A stretch of 64,000 nt of DNA from Symbiotaphrina buchneri (taxonomy: Eukaryota > Ascomycota > Symbiotaphrinales > Symbiotaphrinaceae). Below the pieces are notes generated by a model that searched no databases, was not told where the DNA came from, and saw only the letters and a list, made by a program, of their open reading frames with translations. This document shows positions 33,594 through 44,792 of this stretch, piece by piece. Each line of letters starts with the position of its first letter. Positions within the stretch are counted from its first letter, which is position 1. Location of the stretch: the NCBI GenBank assembly GCA_001599915.1, contig BCIG01000009.1:248001-312000 (forward strand), in the 5' to 3' direction. Made by a program: the position numbers and the translations under genes.

Positions 33594-36527
33594 ATAACAC
33601 ACACATACCGGACCACGGTGGACCGCCTGGGCGGTCCACCACGGCTCCGAACCCTCGGCGATGCCCTGCAAACATGTCCGTCTCCCTCAGGCCGCCGGTG
33701 ACGACAACAATCACTAGGCACCCAGTTGGTGTCAAAGACAACGATGGAGCTGGCGCGGCGAATTCTCGATTTGATAGCGGCTATGCTGCCAGCGGGACAA
33801 GCGGCACTGCAGAACAATGGTTCCAGGCGACGAACAACAGCGTGCAACAGCATAGGGATGTCAAAATGACTGAGGGTGAGTGTCTTGTCCCTTGCGCACG
33901 CCTTTGGGATTGACCCTAGCTAACATATCCAAGATGAGCCACCTTTTTTCTTGAAGCGAGAGTCTTCCTCGTCTGAAAGCGCCGGAGCGTTTGCTCGTAG
34001 GCAAGGCCTCAATACTGGATATGCTATGCCGCATCCGTTGCCTAGAAGTCTTCCGTCTCGAACAGGTCTCTTGCGCAAACACTCGAGTGAAAGTTCGAGC
34101 GAGGACTACCGAAGCGTAATCGACGACCTGACGATTGAAAATAAAAAGCTGAAAAGAAAATTGCGGAAGCTAAAGAAGAGAACTTCCTCCAACATCAAGG
34201 GCGAGAAGCTGATTGAACTTACGGTACATGGCCTGCCGGCACACAAGAAAAGGGAACTGGAGCATGTGTTGAAACAATTTGTTTCCGATATCGGTCGAGA
34301 CGGGGGCGGATTTGACACCGAAGAAACAGTCGGAGGTCGGGAGACCATTTCGAACGCGTCCCAGTTGCCCTTGGATTCTGGTTATGGCTCGATATCAGCC
34401 TCTGCGAATGCCTCAAGCGGGCTTTCACCCCTCGGTAGTAAGCATGGCTCGAGGATCTCCATGGGCCAATCGGTCCGTTCGAGGGACCAGAAAATGCGCT
34501 CTTATCTTGATGATATCCCAAAGAGTCTTCTGCCGAGGCGTTCGTTCGTCATGAGCGACCAGGTGAAGAAGGAGATGGTCGTTGGGAGGTTGGAGCAGCT
34601 CTTCACCGGCAAAATTGCCGCTGGTGGGGAGAGCATGCAGACGATACAACAGGAAGAGATATCTCAGTCCGCGGCAACAGCCGATAGGCGCGCAATGAAT
34701 GGTCGCAACCAGCATGTCATACGAGAAGGGGTACGAGAAGCGCGTATATTACCCAGTTCCACTAGGCTTGAGTCGGCCTTCGTTCGCCAAGAGTCCTCTG
34801 CAGATGAGCCTTCCATTGAGCCTCCGAAGAATGGCCCGCTCATGAATCCGAAATCGGGCGAGACGCCTTCTTCCAGTGGCAATCGGTCGCCTGAACAGAG
34901 GCCCACACGTCCTCTTGACCTTGATCCTCAACGCGCACAAAGCGCTGAGGAGAACATGGAGTACATCCGCCATCTCCGCCTGTCATCGCCCAAATCTGGC
35001 TGGGAGACGAATGCTGAGGAGGAAGATGGTTGGGTCTACCTCAATCTCTTGATGAACATGGCTCAGCTTCACACCGTAAACGTGACCCCTCAGTTTGTCA
35101 GGGAAGCCGTATCCGACGTAAGTACGAAGTTCGATATTTCCCACGATGGACGGAAGATCCGCTGGAGGGGAGGCAGCGACGGGACCAAGATCGACGAAGA
35201 GAGTACCTCCAGCGCTGGAGGAGCCAACAGCTCTACAGCGGAGACCAGTGGTGGGCTGATTGGCGATGCCAACAGCAAGAGCAGAAAGCATTTGGACCGG
35301 ATCACCAGCGCCGATACTTCCAGGTCGGGTTCAAATACCGGGTCTGGTCTGAATTCGTTGGAGGCTAAGACGAAGCCAAATTCTGCGTCGGACCTGGCTA
35401 TGGCTCAACCACAGACTAACCGGACCAACAATCTGTATTACAAGCCGTTGTTTCCTAAACGTGAGAGATCCTCTGGCGAAGACGACTCGCCTACTCAAGA
35501 GAGTGACTCGCCCATGTCATCTGGTGGTAATGGAGGAATACTTTCATCCGTATCCCGACGTGTCGAAGGCAGCAGACGGTCGGGTTCGGCAAGTAAGAAA
35601 CGGAGGGATGGGCCGATAATATTCTATACTTCCGGTACATTTTGCACTGATCTCACCGGAGATACTTCTCCAGAGCCCAACGCAGCATATGACTCTGCAG
35701 TCTATGAGCGGTACGCGACACAGGCGGTTGGTTGCCCGCCAACTGCCTCGGAATCAGAGATGGTCAACTCACAACCGGCGACCAATGACGTCTCTCCCTT
35801 CTCGCATGGGAAGTTTGCGGAGCACATCCTGGCTGACGACGAAGATGTTATGATGGAGGATATGCCCCTGGAGGCTTCGGCCATCGATCTCCCCGTGGAG
35901 GGCGAGGAGGACTTCGAACAATCAATTGTGGATTTTGAAGCCTCAGGCATTGGAGGTGTACGCCCAGAGGATAACTTTGTTATCAATGTGAAGACGCGGA
36001 GATTCTCGTCCCCGGATGGAGTTCCCACACGGCGGCAGAGCGCCCGTCTTCGCCAATCTCGAATAATAGCTGCCACGCATCCTGCCGATCCGACCTTCAA
36101 AGAGGAGATTGTGGGGACGGAAAAGCACCAGCTCCCACCGTCGGAGTTGCCCCCACCGTCGTATATATGGCTTCCATTTTCCTCCTCTGACGAAGGTAGC
36201 AGCTCAGTCGATTCGGACGACGAGAGCTCTGCGGGACTGAAGCGCCGGGCAGGTGTAGGGTCGCCATCATCGGCGCGACACACGAAGGTCACGATGGACG
36301 ACGACGCCGGCTTTTTGGAGCAGGACGAGGATGATGAGATGTCAGACACGGACTCGTCGGTTGACGACTTCGCGCAAATGCGTGAGCTTCTTCATCAGGA
36401 GGAGTTAGCCGCTCGCGAGAGGAAAATGGACCCCGACGGCGCCGCGCGATTGGACGGAGAGCTGCCAGCCGGGAGCTCGGCGGCCACTGCTGGTGGCGGA
36501 AGCGGATATTCGAGTTCGCGCACTTAA
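33590..36527 (+). CDS. frq: FREQUENCY circadian clock protein
   Basis: Two exons (33590-33875, 33934-36527; 58-nt intron) give 959 aa; Neurospora FRQ has 989. FRQ binds FRH and casein kinase 1 and represses the White Collar complex in the fungal negative feedback loop. Seen: the coiled-coil start EDYRSVIDDLTIENKKLKRK at about 151-170; the block LIELTVHGLPAHKKRELEHV at about 188-207; the central block DGWVYLNLLMNMAQLH with STKFDISHDGRKIRWRGG at about 460-510; YKPLFPKRERSSGEDDSP; and GPIIFYTSGTFCTDLTGD at about 655. The rest is Ser/Pro rich with many acidic stretches, as expected for a heavily phosphorylated disordered protein. Met1 was chosen as the first in-frame ATG; Met29 and Met93 are other possible starts. 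The frame is intact throughout. Confidence 0.95.
33617..33640 (+). repeat. Perfect hairpin inside frq exon 1
   Basis: GGTGGACCGCC and GGCGGTCCACC are exact 11-bp complementary arms around TG, starting 27 nt after the frq ATG. In RNA this would be a very stable stem just downstream of the initiating ribosome. It falls in codons 10 to 17. Confidence 0.85.
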
Positions 36528-37598
36528 CCCGGAAAAGGGGTCTGGAAACAACAACAGTTGAACCGATCGAGATGACATCCGTTCCGACGTTGTATTACAT
36601 TCGATTGACATTATATTTCAGTTATGTTTGGGCCGCTGTGAGCGGGAATTATTTTGGCGCTAGTGGAGGAGCGGCGGGAGGGGATCGGTGAAGGGTGGAT
36701 GGATACTTGATTACTAAGGCGTGAAGGGAGGAAATATGCCCTGGCGGGCTGCATGGAAGGATAAACGGGATGGCATCCATTATGAGCATTTCAGCGCTGC
36801 TTACTGCCGATTTTGGACGATACCTATGTGCCTTGCATGGCAGCCATCTGCATAGTCCTTTTTGAGTTTCGGTATCTGGTGCGATGCGCCAGATGTCAGG
36901 GGCTCAATACCTAGGATACCCCACAATCGAAAATGAAAGTGAAATTTATACGGTGCACCTACCTGTCTGCTCAAGTGACTACTGCTGTGTCTCACATACG
37001 CATGACAACGTACCAGCGGACTTGAATATGTAGAGCAAATTCTATGCCTAGGCTGCAGCTATTGTTGGTACAGGGGAATCATTCAAGCCATCCACCATAT
37101 CCACCCCGAGCCATGCATTGCAGCCAACAAAGCAACATCAGAGGACGCCATGATCTCAAAGGAGATCGCATATCTACCCCCAGGCTAAATGCCCGCCGAG
37201 ACATACCGTATTAGCAAGAGGAACATTCCCGTCCAAATGCCATACCGGTATGTGTGCGTAGATCAAATGGTCAGACAGCCAATGCCCAGCAGATATCCAG
37301 CCCCGAAACCCTACCTGCAACGACCTTGATAGCCGCATAACGAAAACGAAAGCAAAGCAATTGAAAGACACCACCGGATAGCGACGATGCTTTGTCTCAA
37401 CTCTTTGACGCAGAAATTTCCAGCAGCAAGAATCCATTCACGCCTTGCTGATTATGTCGCCCCGATGCTGTCGTCCCACGATGTAGTTCGCCGAGCGCCT
37501 GACCAGTCCGCAATGGGACAACCATGACCTGCCTGCGTCAAACCGAAGACGACGGGCGACAGACCACCTTCCTCTTTCTGCCCTTTCCCTTTCTCTAC
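36528..37598. other. Convergent 3' region frq-LST7
   Basis: About 1.1 kb between two stop codons. It holds a single GATCGA at 36565-36570, 38 nt after the frq stop. No open frame with family resemblance and no RNA gene was recognised. In Neurospora this side of frq carries the promoter of the antisense transcript qrf; a similar role here is possible but unproven. Confidence 0.4.
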
Positions 37599-39324
37599 TC
37601 AAGCCACTTTCTGCTGACGAGGACTACCCTCCAAGACTGCAGCAGGGTTGGGAGATATGGCAGTCTTTGAGGAAGACGTGGACGAGGATGCTTTGCGTCT
37701 AAGTGGGTAAGACGGTGCCGTAGCCATTGGCTTGACCGGTGATGGGCTCATGGCGGGAATTACTCCATCGCTCTCACTGGCCCCGTCGCTCGCACGTTTG
37801 GTTGGCGTTCTATCTTTATCCTCCTCTTCACCCACTGGGCCATGGATCCCCGAGTCGACAACACTGTCCGGCCAAGGCTGACCCCCAAGCTCACGACTCA
37901 GAAGGGCTAAGAGTCCCACGAATTTCGAGTGAAGAAGCACAAAGATCTGATCCTGCCCGGTCAACTCAGCTAAGCCCCTGGCCCGGATCTCTCCGGTGCG
38001 TCTTGGATAGCCATCCGGGTCGACAGAGCGGCCGGACAAAAAAGATGAGACAGGGGTGATATTCTGTATGCTACCGCCACCAATGCTGCCACTTGCTCCC
38101 TTTCCTTGGCTAGCAGTCACTGGCCTGCCTCCTTGGGCGCTCTCCGCGAGTTCGGTTAACCCTTTCGCGATCCCTTCGAAGACATCGGTCAGGAGGCTGT
38201 GAGCTCTAATAGCACGGCGCTGCTCACGACCAACAAGCGCAATCAGCGCGTAGAGCCGTCGTCTACCACGGGCACGCGGATCAGGAAGACGGAATACAAA
38301 GGCGGTAGTGTAGCCAGCGATACTATCCCCAAAGAACAATGGCCCTGACGTGGTTCGATGCGGAAGTGACTCGCACGAGAGTGTGCGAATGCAGGAACGG
38401 CGAAGGAGAGAGTAGCAGGTGCTAGAAGCAGGGTGGCGCATGGAGATGTAGGTCAGGGTATGTGGATGATATGGTGGAGGAGCTTTTGAGCCTTTGGCTT
38501 TCCCCTCTTCCGAGTTTTTCTCGACGACGGTCCTGTCAGAGCCATTCTCAGAGACAGCGCCGTCCCCGCCATCGAGCCATCGTCTGCGGGCATCTACCTC
38601 TTCTCTCCAATCCGAATCAACGACTGGAACCGTCTCTCTGCTCCGAAGAACAGGCTTGGGCATATTGGAACTCTCTTTGTGGCCACCGGGTTTGCGTTCA
38701 GGTCCTCTGCCAACGCCTTTCGGAAGGCTCATTGCACAGCTTTCGCAGGTCTCCCCTCCTGGAGCCCCGTTCCCTCCAGCTCGTCTAGATCCACCAGGTC
38801 CGGAAGTTGTGCGGTCATCGTTGCCCGAGCTCCAAGGGCTAAGCGGTGGTGTTTGCATGGGCGAGTCGAGCGGGGAGCGGTTGCTGGTACTGCGACGGTG
38901 ACCTTGACCGTTGGCATACTGCGTGGACAGGCTCGAGTTCGCTGATTGTAAGGATAACGATCTGCTGAAATCGTCGTTGAAAGAGGCGGCAGAGGGAGAG
39001 GTCGAAGAGCTTTGGTTTGAACGTGAGGGGGGCCCTTCACCATCAAGCAGAGGCGATGTTTTGTTCATCGAGGAGCGTCTCAGTCCAGGAGGGAAGCAGG
39101 ACAAGCACTCCACGGGCAACAACTGAGTGCAGAGAATGGAGGTCGGTCCATGTACCTCGCAGAAATGCGCGAGAGAGATCTACGGATATTGCGGCGTCAG
39201 CTCTGACGAAGTCATGAAAGACGATGGCGATCTTGACAGCTCGTCCATGTTCCCCACCGAGGATGTGATTATGTTGTGGAGCCAAAAGATGAGACGAGAG
39301 GGGGAGACTCACGACGAACTCCAT
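37599..39324 (-). CDS. LST7: Folliculin/Lst7, Rag-GTPase GAP subunit
   Basis: Two exons (39324-39313, 39179-37599; intron 133 nt) give 530 aa. Lst7 (folliculin in animals) pairs with Lst4 and acts as GTPase activator for the Rag/Gtr GTPases at the vacuole in TORC1 amino-acid signalling. The N-terminus after splicing is MEFVISLAHFCEVHGPTSIL then CTQLLPVECLSCFPP, the folliculin signature. The longin-like domain contains ETCESCAMSLP, YSLLRRSCIRTLSCESLPHR, TSGPLFFGDSIAGYTTAFVF and RLPDPRARGRRRLYALIALV. The first 110 residues and the C-terminal 100 are Ser-rich linkers. The first exon is only 12 nt, so the gene is easily mis-started. Confidence 0.9.
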
Positions 39325-40513
39325 GGTAACGTGCCGTTAAGGTGGGTAGGTAGTACGAGAGGTTGGACAAGGCTAGCAGACCGGCCTCGGGCTCATACCA
39401 GTGCACTGGAATGACGGCAAGCTGCCTGAGACTTGCGAAAGTCCGGACGGTGAGAGACGGAGCAAGAGGATCGGTCTGAGAGGCAGGTGGATCCCAACCA
39501 GGAGGAGCACGCCGGCAGAACGTGAGAATGGAAGAAGAGGGTCAGGTAAGATCGTCTGGCGTCCTCGATGCGGTGCTATGTCCGTGGCTAGGCGCCGCGT
39601 GGGAGAGTATCTTCCCTTGTACGACGACTGTCAGCACAAGTTTCGTGGCGGACGTCGTTGGGTTGTCGTTCTAGCCCTCTTTCGAGGGCAACCTTGGAAG
39701 CTGTGGGAGCTTCCGACGGATCGGAAGGGGAAAAGGACGACGGACCCCAAACGCGGCAAGATGTTACCGGCTCCCCAGAAGGACTACATTGTTTACCTTC
39801 CCACCCGTGCGACGACAAGGAAGACGACAGGGAAGCTTCGCCGATATCCTCAGACGGATGACAAGTACGAATATTATTAGGATGATGAGAATTCGTGGAT
39901 TGCCGGTTGGGCGAGTAAGATGTCGGAGACTCTTGGATCCTACCTTGCCTTAGGTAAGACTACCTTACATTAGTGCCCCGTAAATCGTTCGTTCCCGGCG
40001 GGCTGGGAGCTGGAACCGCGGGCTTAAAGATGCCCCATCGCTCTATGGCCCAAGGCTGGGCCCAAGGCTGGGCCCAACACTAGACAACTTACCTAACTCC
40101 GTACGAGCCAGGCAAATTCCAGGAGACGTTAGGCCACAACCTGCTTGAAACAGCATCCGGTGATCTATCATCGTTGATCATTGATTAGGTTGATTCGTTA
40201 AAACATACTGGATGACGAGTCCCGCATCCACATACGGTGCACTGCTCCACCAGAGTAACCCATCCCATGCAAGTAGCTGAGACGGTGGACAACTGAGGGA
40301 TCTGTCTCATGCATGATCTTGCAGCAGGACCCTTGAAACGCGTCGTGCGACAACATCTCTTGTGCGACTGCACTTCTAACACTCTGCATCATCGACATGG
40401 AATTGCAGTCATATTCCGTTCCCACGGCTCTAGGGGACCAGTGGACAAGCTGGATCGGCAGTAGTGCTCTTTTGCTCTCAACAGATGTTACCTAAAGATA
40501 CTACCCAAAGATG
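39325..40513. other. Intergenic region upstream of LST7
   Basis: About 1.2 kb holding the LST7 promoter and the 3' end of the prenylcysteine oxidase gene. There are 2.5 tandem copies of the 12-mer GCCCAAGGCTGG at 40048-40077, and TTAGGTAAG/ACCTTAC-type words near 39945-39975. An open frame of 159 codons (39401-39880, +) has no family resemblance. Confidence 0.45.
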
Positions 40514-42167
40514 CTAATTCTCGTCCACCTTGTCCAGCCAACCGTCCACCATCAACCGAGCGACGTTCATGCCCATCAACGAACTAGTCTCCATGGTCGA
40601 AATGAAGCTTTCAATTCCACCCGTGTACCATAGATCCTTCGCTAGCTGTATTTCCTCGAAACGGTCCCGGGGAGATAAGTACGGATAAGATTGCCAGAGC
40701 TTGCGATAGATCCACGAGACATCATCCTCCGACAACTCCTCTGAAGCGTCGTCGAGGCCTAGAATTCGATTTAAAAATTCGTGACTTGCCGGAACTGGCG
40801 AGAAGATTTTGTATAGATATTCGGGCCTCTTCTTTTGCGGATTCTCCACCGTCCGAAGTGTGCTAATGCTCCAGAATCCTGGTGAGCCAACTCCATCCGC
40901 TCCCTCTTTTGGTTGCTCTTCCGATTGGAGTGTGGTCAAAACCACCTCAGGAACGGCGGTGCCAACAGACAAGTTGAAGGCCAAGGGAGCGAGCCTGTGT
41001 GGTGAAGTAAACAGTGTCACATGAAGGTCCACATAGGGTATCTTCGTGACTCCATCGAGATCTGGCCCGGGACTGGAGTGGAGATGGATCCCAGACGACT
41101 GTAACGGTCCAGTAATCACGACAGCGTCGAACTGTTCACCGTCGGACCGTTCCTCCCCGGAATCCGTGGGCTCCAATTGCAGCAGGAATCTCTTGTGCTT
41201 CCCTTCGCTTATCGAGGTAACGGTATGGTTGAGGGCAAGCCCAGAGCCTGAAGCCTTGATCATTGATGCGAATATCTGCCAATTGCCATTTTCGACAGCC
41301 ACTGCTCCATCTGTTGCCAGACATACCATGGTCTCGAGGGCATGAATGAATCGGAGATTCTGTGCATAATTGACTCTTGTGGATGCCTGAACGATGTCTC
41401 TTGAGAATTGCTCTCCCACATTGTTAGATTCTAGATACTGCTCCCCAGTAACCGCAGTAACATCACTAAGCCCAAGCTCTTTTGCTGCGTTGGTGAGAGA
41501 TGCAAAAGGGAAGTAAGGAGGCTCGTAGAGCTTCAAGAAATCCCCAACTGTCCGCTTCATCAAGCGCTGCGCTCTGACCGGTGCCAGCCCATATTTCCAC
41601 AGTAATTTCACGATGCTCCACCATGACGAGTCGTCCTCTTGCGCTGTAAAGACGAATTCGCGGCCATTCCAGATACCAAGCGCGTCTACAGCTTGCTTCG
41701 GTCTGACACTTCCTGCCCCAGCGAGGGAGAGATTGAACTCTCGTGCAGCGGCGACCAGGTTCCTGTTCACCTCGACAAAAATGGACGCCCCCAGTTCGAC
41801 AGGCTGAGATGGGTCGCCATAAGTGTTGACGGTAGTAGATCTGCCTCCTACATAGCTTGAACGCTCGAAGACCGTAATATTTAGGCTTATGTCGGATGCT
41901 GTCGCGAACTTATCCAGATAATACGCCGCAGAAGCGCCAGCAGAACCGGCACCTAGTAGCGAAGGTCAATGGATGCTTTGAACCGGGGCAAAAGACCACA
42001 GAGGCTTGTAGATGAGCCTTACCGATGATCGCGACTTTCCTGACGGCGGCATCCTCTTTTAGCACATGCTGGCTTGTGTGTTGTTGATAGTTGTCGTCCA
42101 GACCGTGCGCTCCATTGGTGCAAATGATGCCCAGGACACAGCCAACGGCTAGAAAGAAGGATTTCAT
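40514..42167 (-). CDS. Prenylcysteine oxidase/lyase family flavoprotein
   Basis: Two exons (42167-42023, 41952-40514; 70-nt intron) give 527 aa. Prenylcysteine oxidase (PCYOX1) cleaves farnesyl- or geranylgeranyl-cysteine left after degradation of prenylated proteins, using FAD, in the endomembrane/lysosomal lumen. The first 22 residues form a signal peptide (MKSFFLAVGCVLGIICTNGA). The dinucleotide-binding motif is VAIIGAGSAGASAAYYL at about 45-61, restored by the splice, followed by TVFERSSYVGGRSTTV and VELGASIFVEVNRNL. The C-terminal part carries the family's LWYTGGIESFISTMETS then GMNVARLMV. Met1 is the ATG before the signal peptide; four more residues are possible upstream. The function in fungi is by family only. 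Confidence 0.87.
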
Positions 42168-42691
42168 TTCTAATTGCAAGATCTACATGGGGCAGGTCAT
42201 AAGAGGAAGCAACTGTATTCGTAGTTGACTACATCATTGTTTGTCTACCTAGGTAGGATACGAGCTCCCTCACATGGTGAGCTCGCTACTACATGTACCT
42301 GCCGAGGCTGCTTATTCAAGAGCAAGCTGTCCCAAATAGGTAGGCAGCGTGAACTTCTGCATCATCACTTCATGAGAATCAGCGTGTGTCGAAGATGACA
42401 GGCACGTATTAAATAGGTCGTTATACTATTTCAGACGCTCGACGACTAATACATGCCCCTGTTGATCTCTCATCTCTCTCCCTACCTTAGCTCTTCCGGC
42501 GTTGTCGAGCATACACAATGGCAATCTGCAGTCCAGCCCGCTTCAAAGTAACTCCAATCGATAGCACGTCCGCTCAGAAAGTTCGATAGCTGAACCTGGG
42601 CGGCGTTTCGCCTTTCCCCAGTCGTATGTGGAACTCCAATTCCCCAAATCATTAGAAATTGATACCAACCCTCGAAGTCTATGCTGCCCGC
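42168..42691. other. Intergenic region
   Basis: About 520 bp containing the promoter of the prenylcysteine oxidase gene and the 3' end of VPS4. CGAGCTC and GAGCTCG form a 7-bp inverted repeat near 42260-42290, and CTACCTAGGTAGG lies just beside it. Nothing else was recognised. Confidence 0.4.
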
Positions 42692-44318
42692 TCAAGCGCC
42701 CTCGCTACCAAACTCCTTTGTCCATTCTTCATTGCGCTTGATGTCTTCGGCGCTAACTGTTGGTCGTGCACCCTTCACTGCCTTGACGAAATCCTTGAGC
42801 GTTAGTGGAGGTTCGAGCAGCTTGTCTGAATCGACTTGAGTCCAGTTCATTTCCATCGCCCCTTCATCGCCCGGTGAACACGGCGTAAGCTTTTCCTGCC
42901 CATCAACTATGACCTGAGCGTGAAAGAAGCCGTCGTCAGATATGTACAAACGTATAGTTGACTATCTTGGGGACATACCTTCTTGTAGTGGGTAGCTGTT
43001 TGTATCTTTCGAACAGGCTGCATGAGCGCATCCTGCACGGCTATACTGATATCACTTCCAGAGTAGCCCTCAGTCAATTGCCCCAAAGTCTTGAAATCAG
43101 CGGGTTTCAGGTCGCATGGTGTTGTCCCTATAGCCATTTCGAACATCTTCATGCGGCCCGGTAGATCTGGAAGACTTATGTGGACCCGTCGCTGGAATCG
43201 GCGCCTAATAGCTGCATCCAGCTGCCATGGGATATTCGTTGCTCCAAGTACGAGCACACCCCTGGAGTCACGACCGACGCCGTCCATCTGCACGAGCATC
43301 TCTGTCTTTATCCGGCGTGAAGCTTCTGATTCCCCTTCTCCTCGAGGACCACATAACGCGTCTAATTCATCAATAAAGATGATCGATGGCTTGTTTTCTC
43401 TGGCCATTGCAAAGAGCTGTTTGACGAGCCTAGTGACCCCAATCAGTGATGTTGAGACGAAAACCGCCGTCAAAGCCTACCTTTCACTTTCTCCCATCCA
43501 CTTTGAGACCAAATCGCTACTGCTGACACTAAAAAATGTACTGTTCGCTTCTGTGGCGACTGCTTTGGCCAAATAACTTTTACCGGTACCAGGAGGTCCA
43601 TATAGAAGGATACCTTTCCAAGGCTGCCGTTTGCCGGTAAACAGATGTGGGAACTTGATAGGTAAAATGACAGCCTCTTTCAATGCCTCCTTAGCTCCTT
43701 CTAGACCTGCAACATCCTCCCACTTGATGTTCGGCTTGTCCGTGAGGATAGCACCCGCAAGAGCTCCACGAAGCTTCTTTGACTCGGGGTCTTGCTCGTC
43801 GTCCTCGTCCTCCCTATTGTACGAAGATCAGTACCCTGTCAATGGTGCATGCAGTACTAGACAGCTGAACAAATCTGGACGGGAATCTCGCAACATACTT
43901 GCCCTTTCCACCGCCTCCAGACACCTTCCCATTGGCTCCCACAGCACTTGGTTTCTTTCGATTCGACTTGTCATTCTCCGCCAAATGTGTTTTAAGTTTC
44001 TCTGCCCTGTCCATATATTCCGCGGCCTTTGCCCGTATCATCTCCTTCGACTTCGCATTCTTTTCCCCTATGAAAGATCAGTACCGCTCTACCGCCCCAA
44101 AGGTGTTTAGGTACATTTTAGGGCCAGCATGAACAACTCCACTGTATGTCGGACCATGTCAGTCTTGCCACATAAACAGCGCAATCAATTAAATGGAAAA
44201 GCTGCTCACAGGCCTGGTAGTACAGCTGGTAGGCCTTCTCGTACTCCCCCGCTGTATCATTCTCAATGGCCTTCTTTACCACGTCGATGGCGCGACCCAA
44301 GAAATCAGTGTTGCTCAT
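42692..44318 (-). CDS. VPS4: Vps4 AAA ATPase of the ESCRT pathway
   Basis: Six exons (44318-44210, 44141-44115, 44067-43899, 43813-43481, 43429-42979, 42913-42692) give 436 aa; yeast Vps4 has 437. It disassembles ESCRT-III at endosomes, the nuclear envelope and the division site. The N-terminal MIT domain includes [20 protein letters not shown] then [20 protein letters not shown]; its core spans a 27-nt exon. Walker A is GPPGTGKS at 174-181, Walker [11 protein letters not shown] near 229-238, and the arginine fingers lie in [16 protein letters not shown]. The C-terminal helix and beta domain ([20 protein letters not shown], then WTKEFGSEG) are complete. Introns are 47-85 nt. Confidence 0.97.
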
Positions 44319-44792
44319 TCTGAGAAAGAATGAGTGGAATGGGAAACCCAAAAGGGGCACTGCGGTCCTCGTTTGAATGCTCTCAACCAGTCAGACGGGC
44401 CCTTCTGTGGGGCTTCGTCAATTCAAGGTCAAGGTCAAGGTCAAAGGATCGGCGTAGCTAGGTGGAGGAGGATCTGGCAGCGCTCGTAGACGACGCCCAA
44501 AGGCTCCCCTGGGAACGTGTTCAGAGCGAGGGCTGAATTTACAACCTTGGGTTAGTGCAGAAGACGTGTAGAGCGGTTTCGCAGGGTAGAGAGCAGTTGA
44601 TCAATGTCTACGGCGTTGTCTGTTGACGGTGCCCACATCCATAGGTTACGTCGTGCTTGGCGCTGACCGCCCGCGCAACCGAAGTCGCAGAAAGACTCCC
44701 TTCAACTGCCTCTTCCACGAAAAATAATATGCTTGATGGACCACATGTCAGCCTTTGGGTAGCTGCGCGACTCCATTTATGCAGATAACAGG
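44319..44792. promoter_or_regulatory. Divergent promoter region VPS4 / prefoldin 6
   Basis: A 474-bp region between two divergently read genes. It contains three perfect copies of TCAAGG plus a partial fourth at 44423-44444. No TATA-like or CCAAT element stands out. Confidence 0.4.

Noticed and set aside
35702-36349. 215-codon antisense frame over the end of frq
   Set aside because: Its Ser-rich sequence is the shadow of the acidic/Ser-rich frq frame; a qrf-like transcript would not need to code for it.
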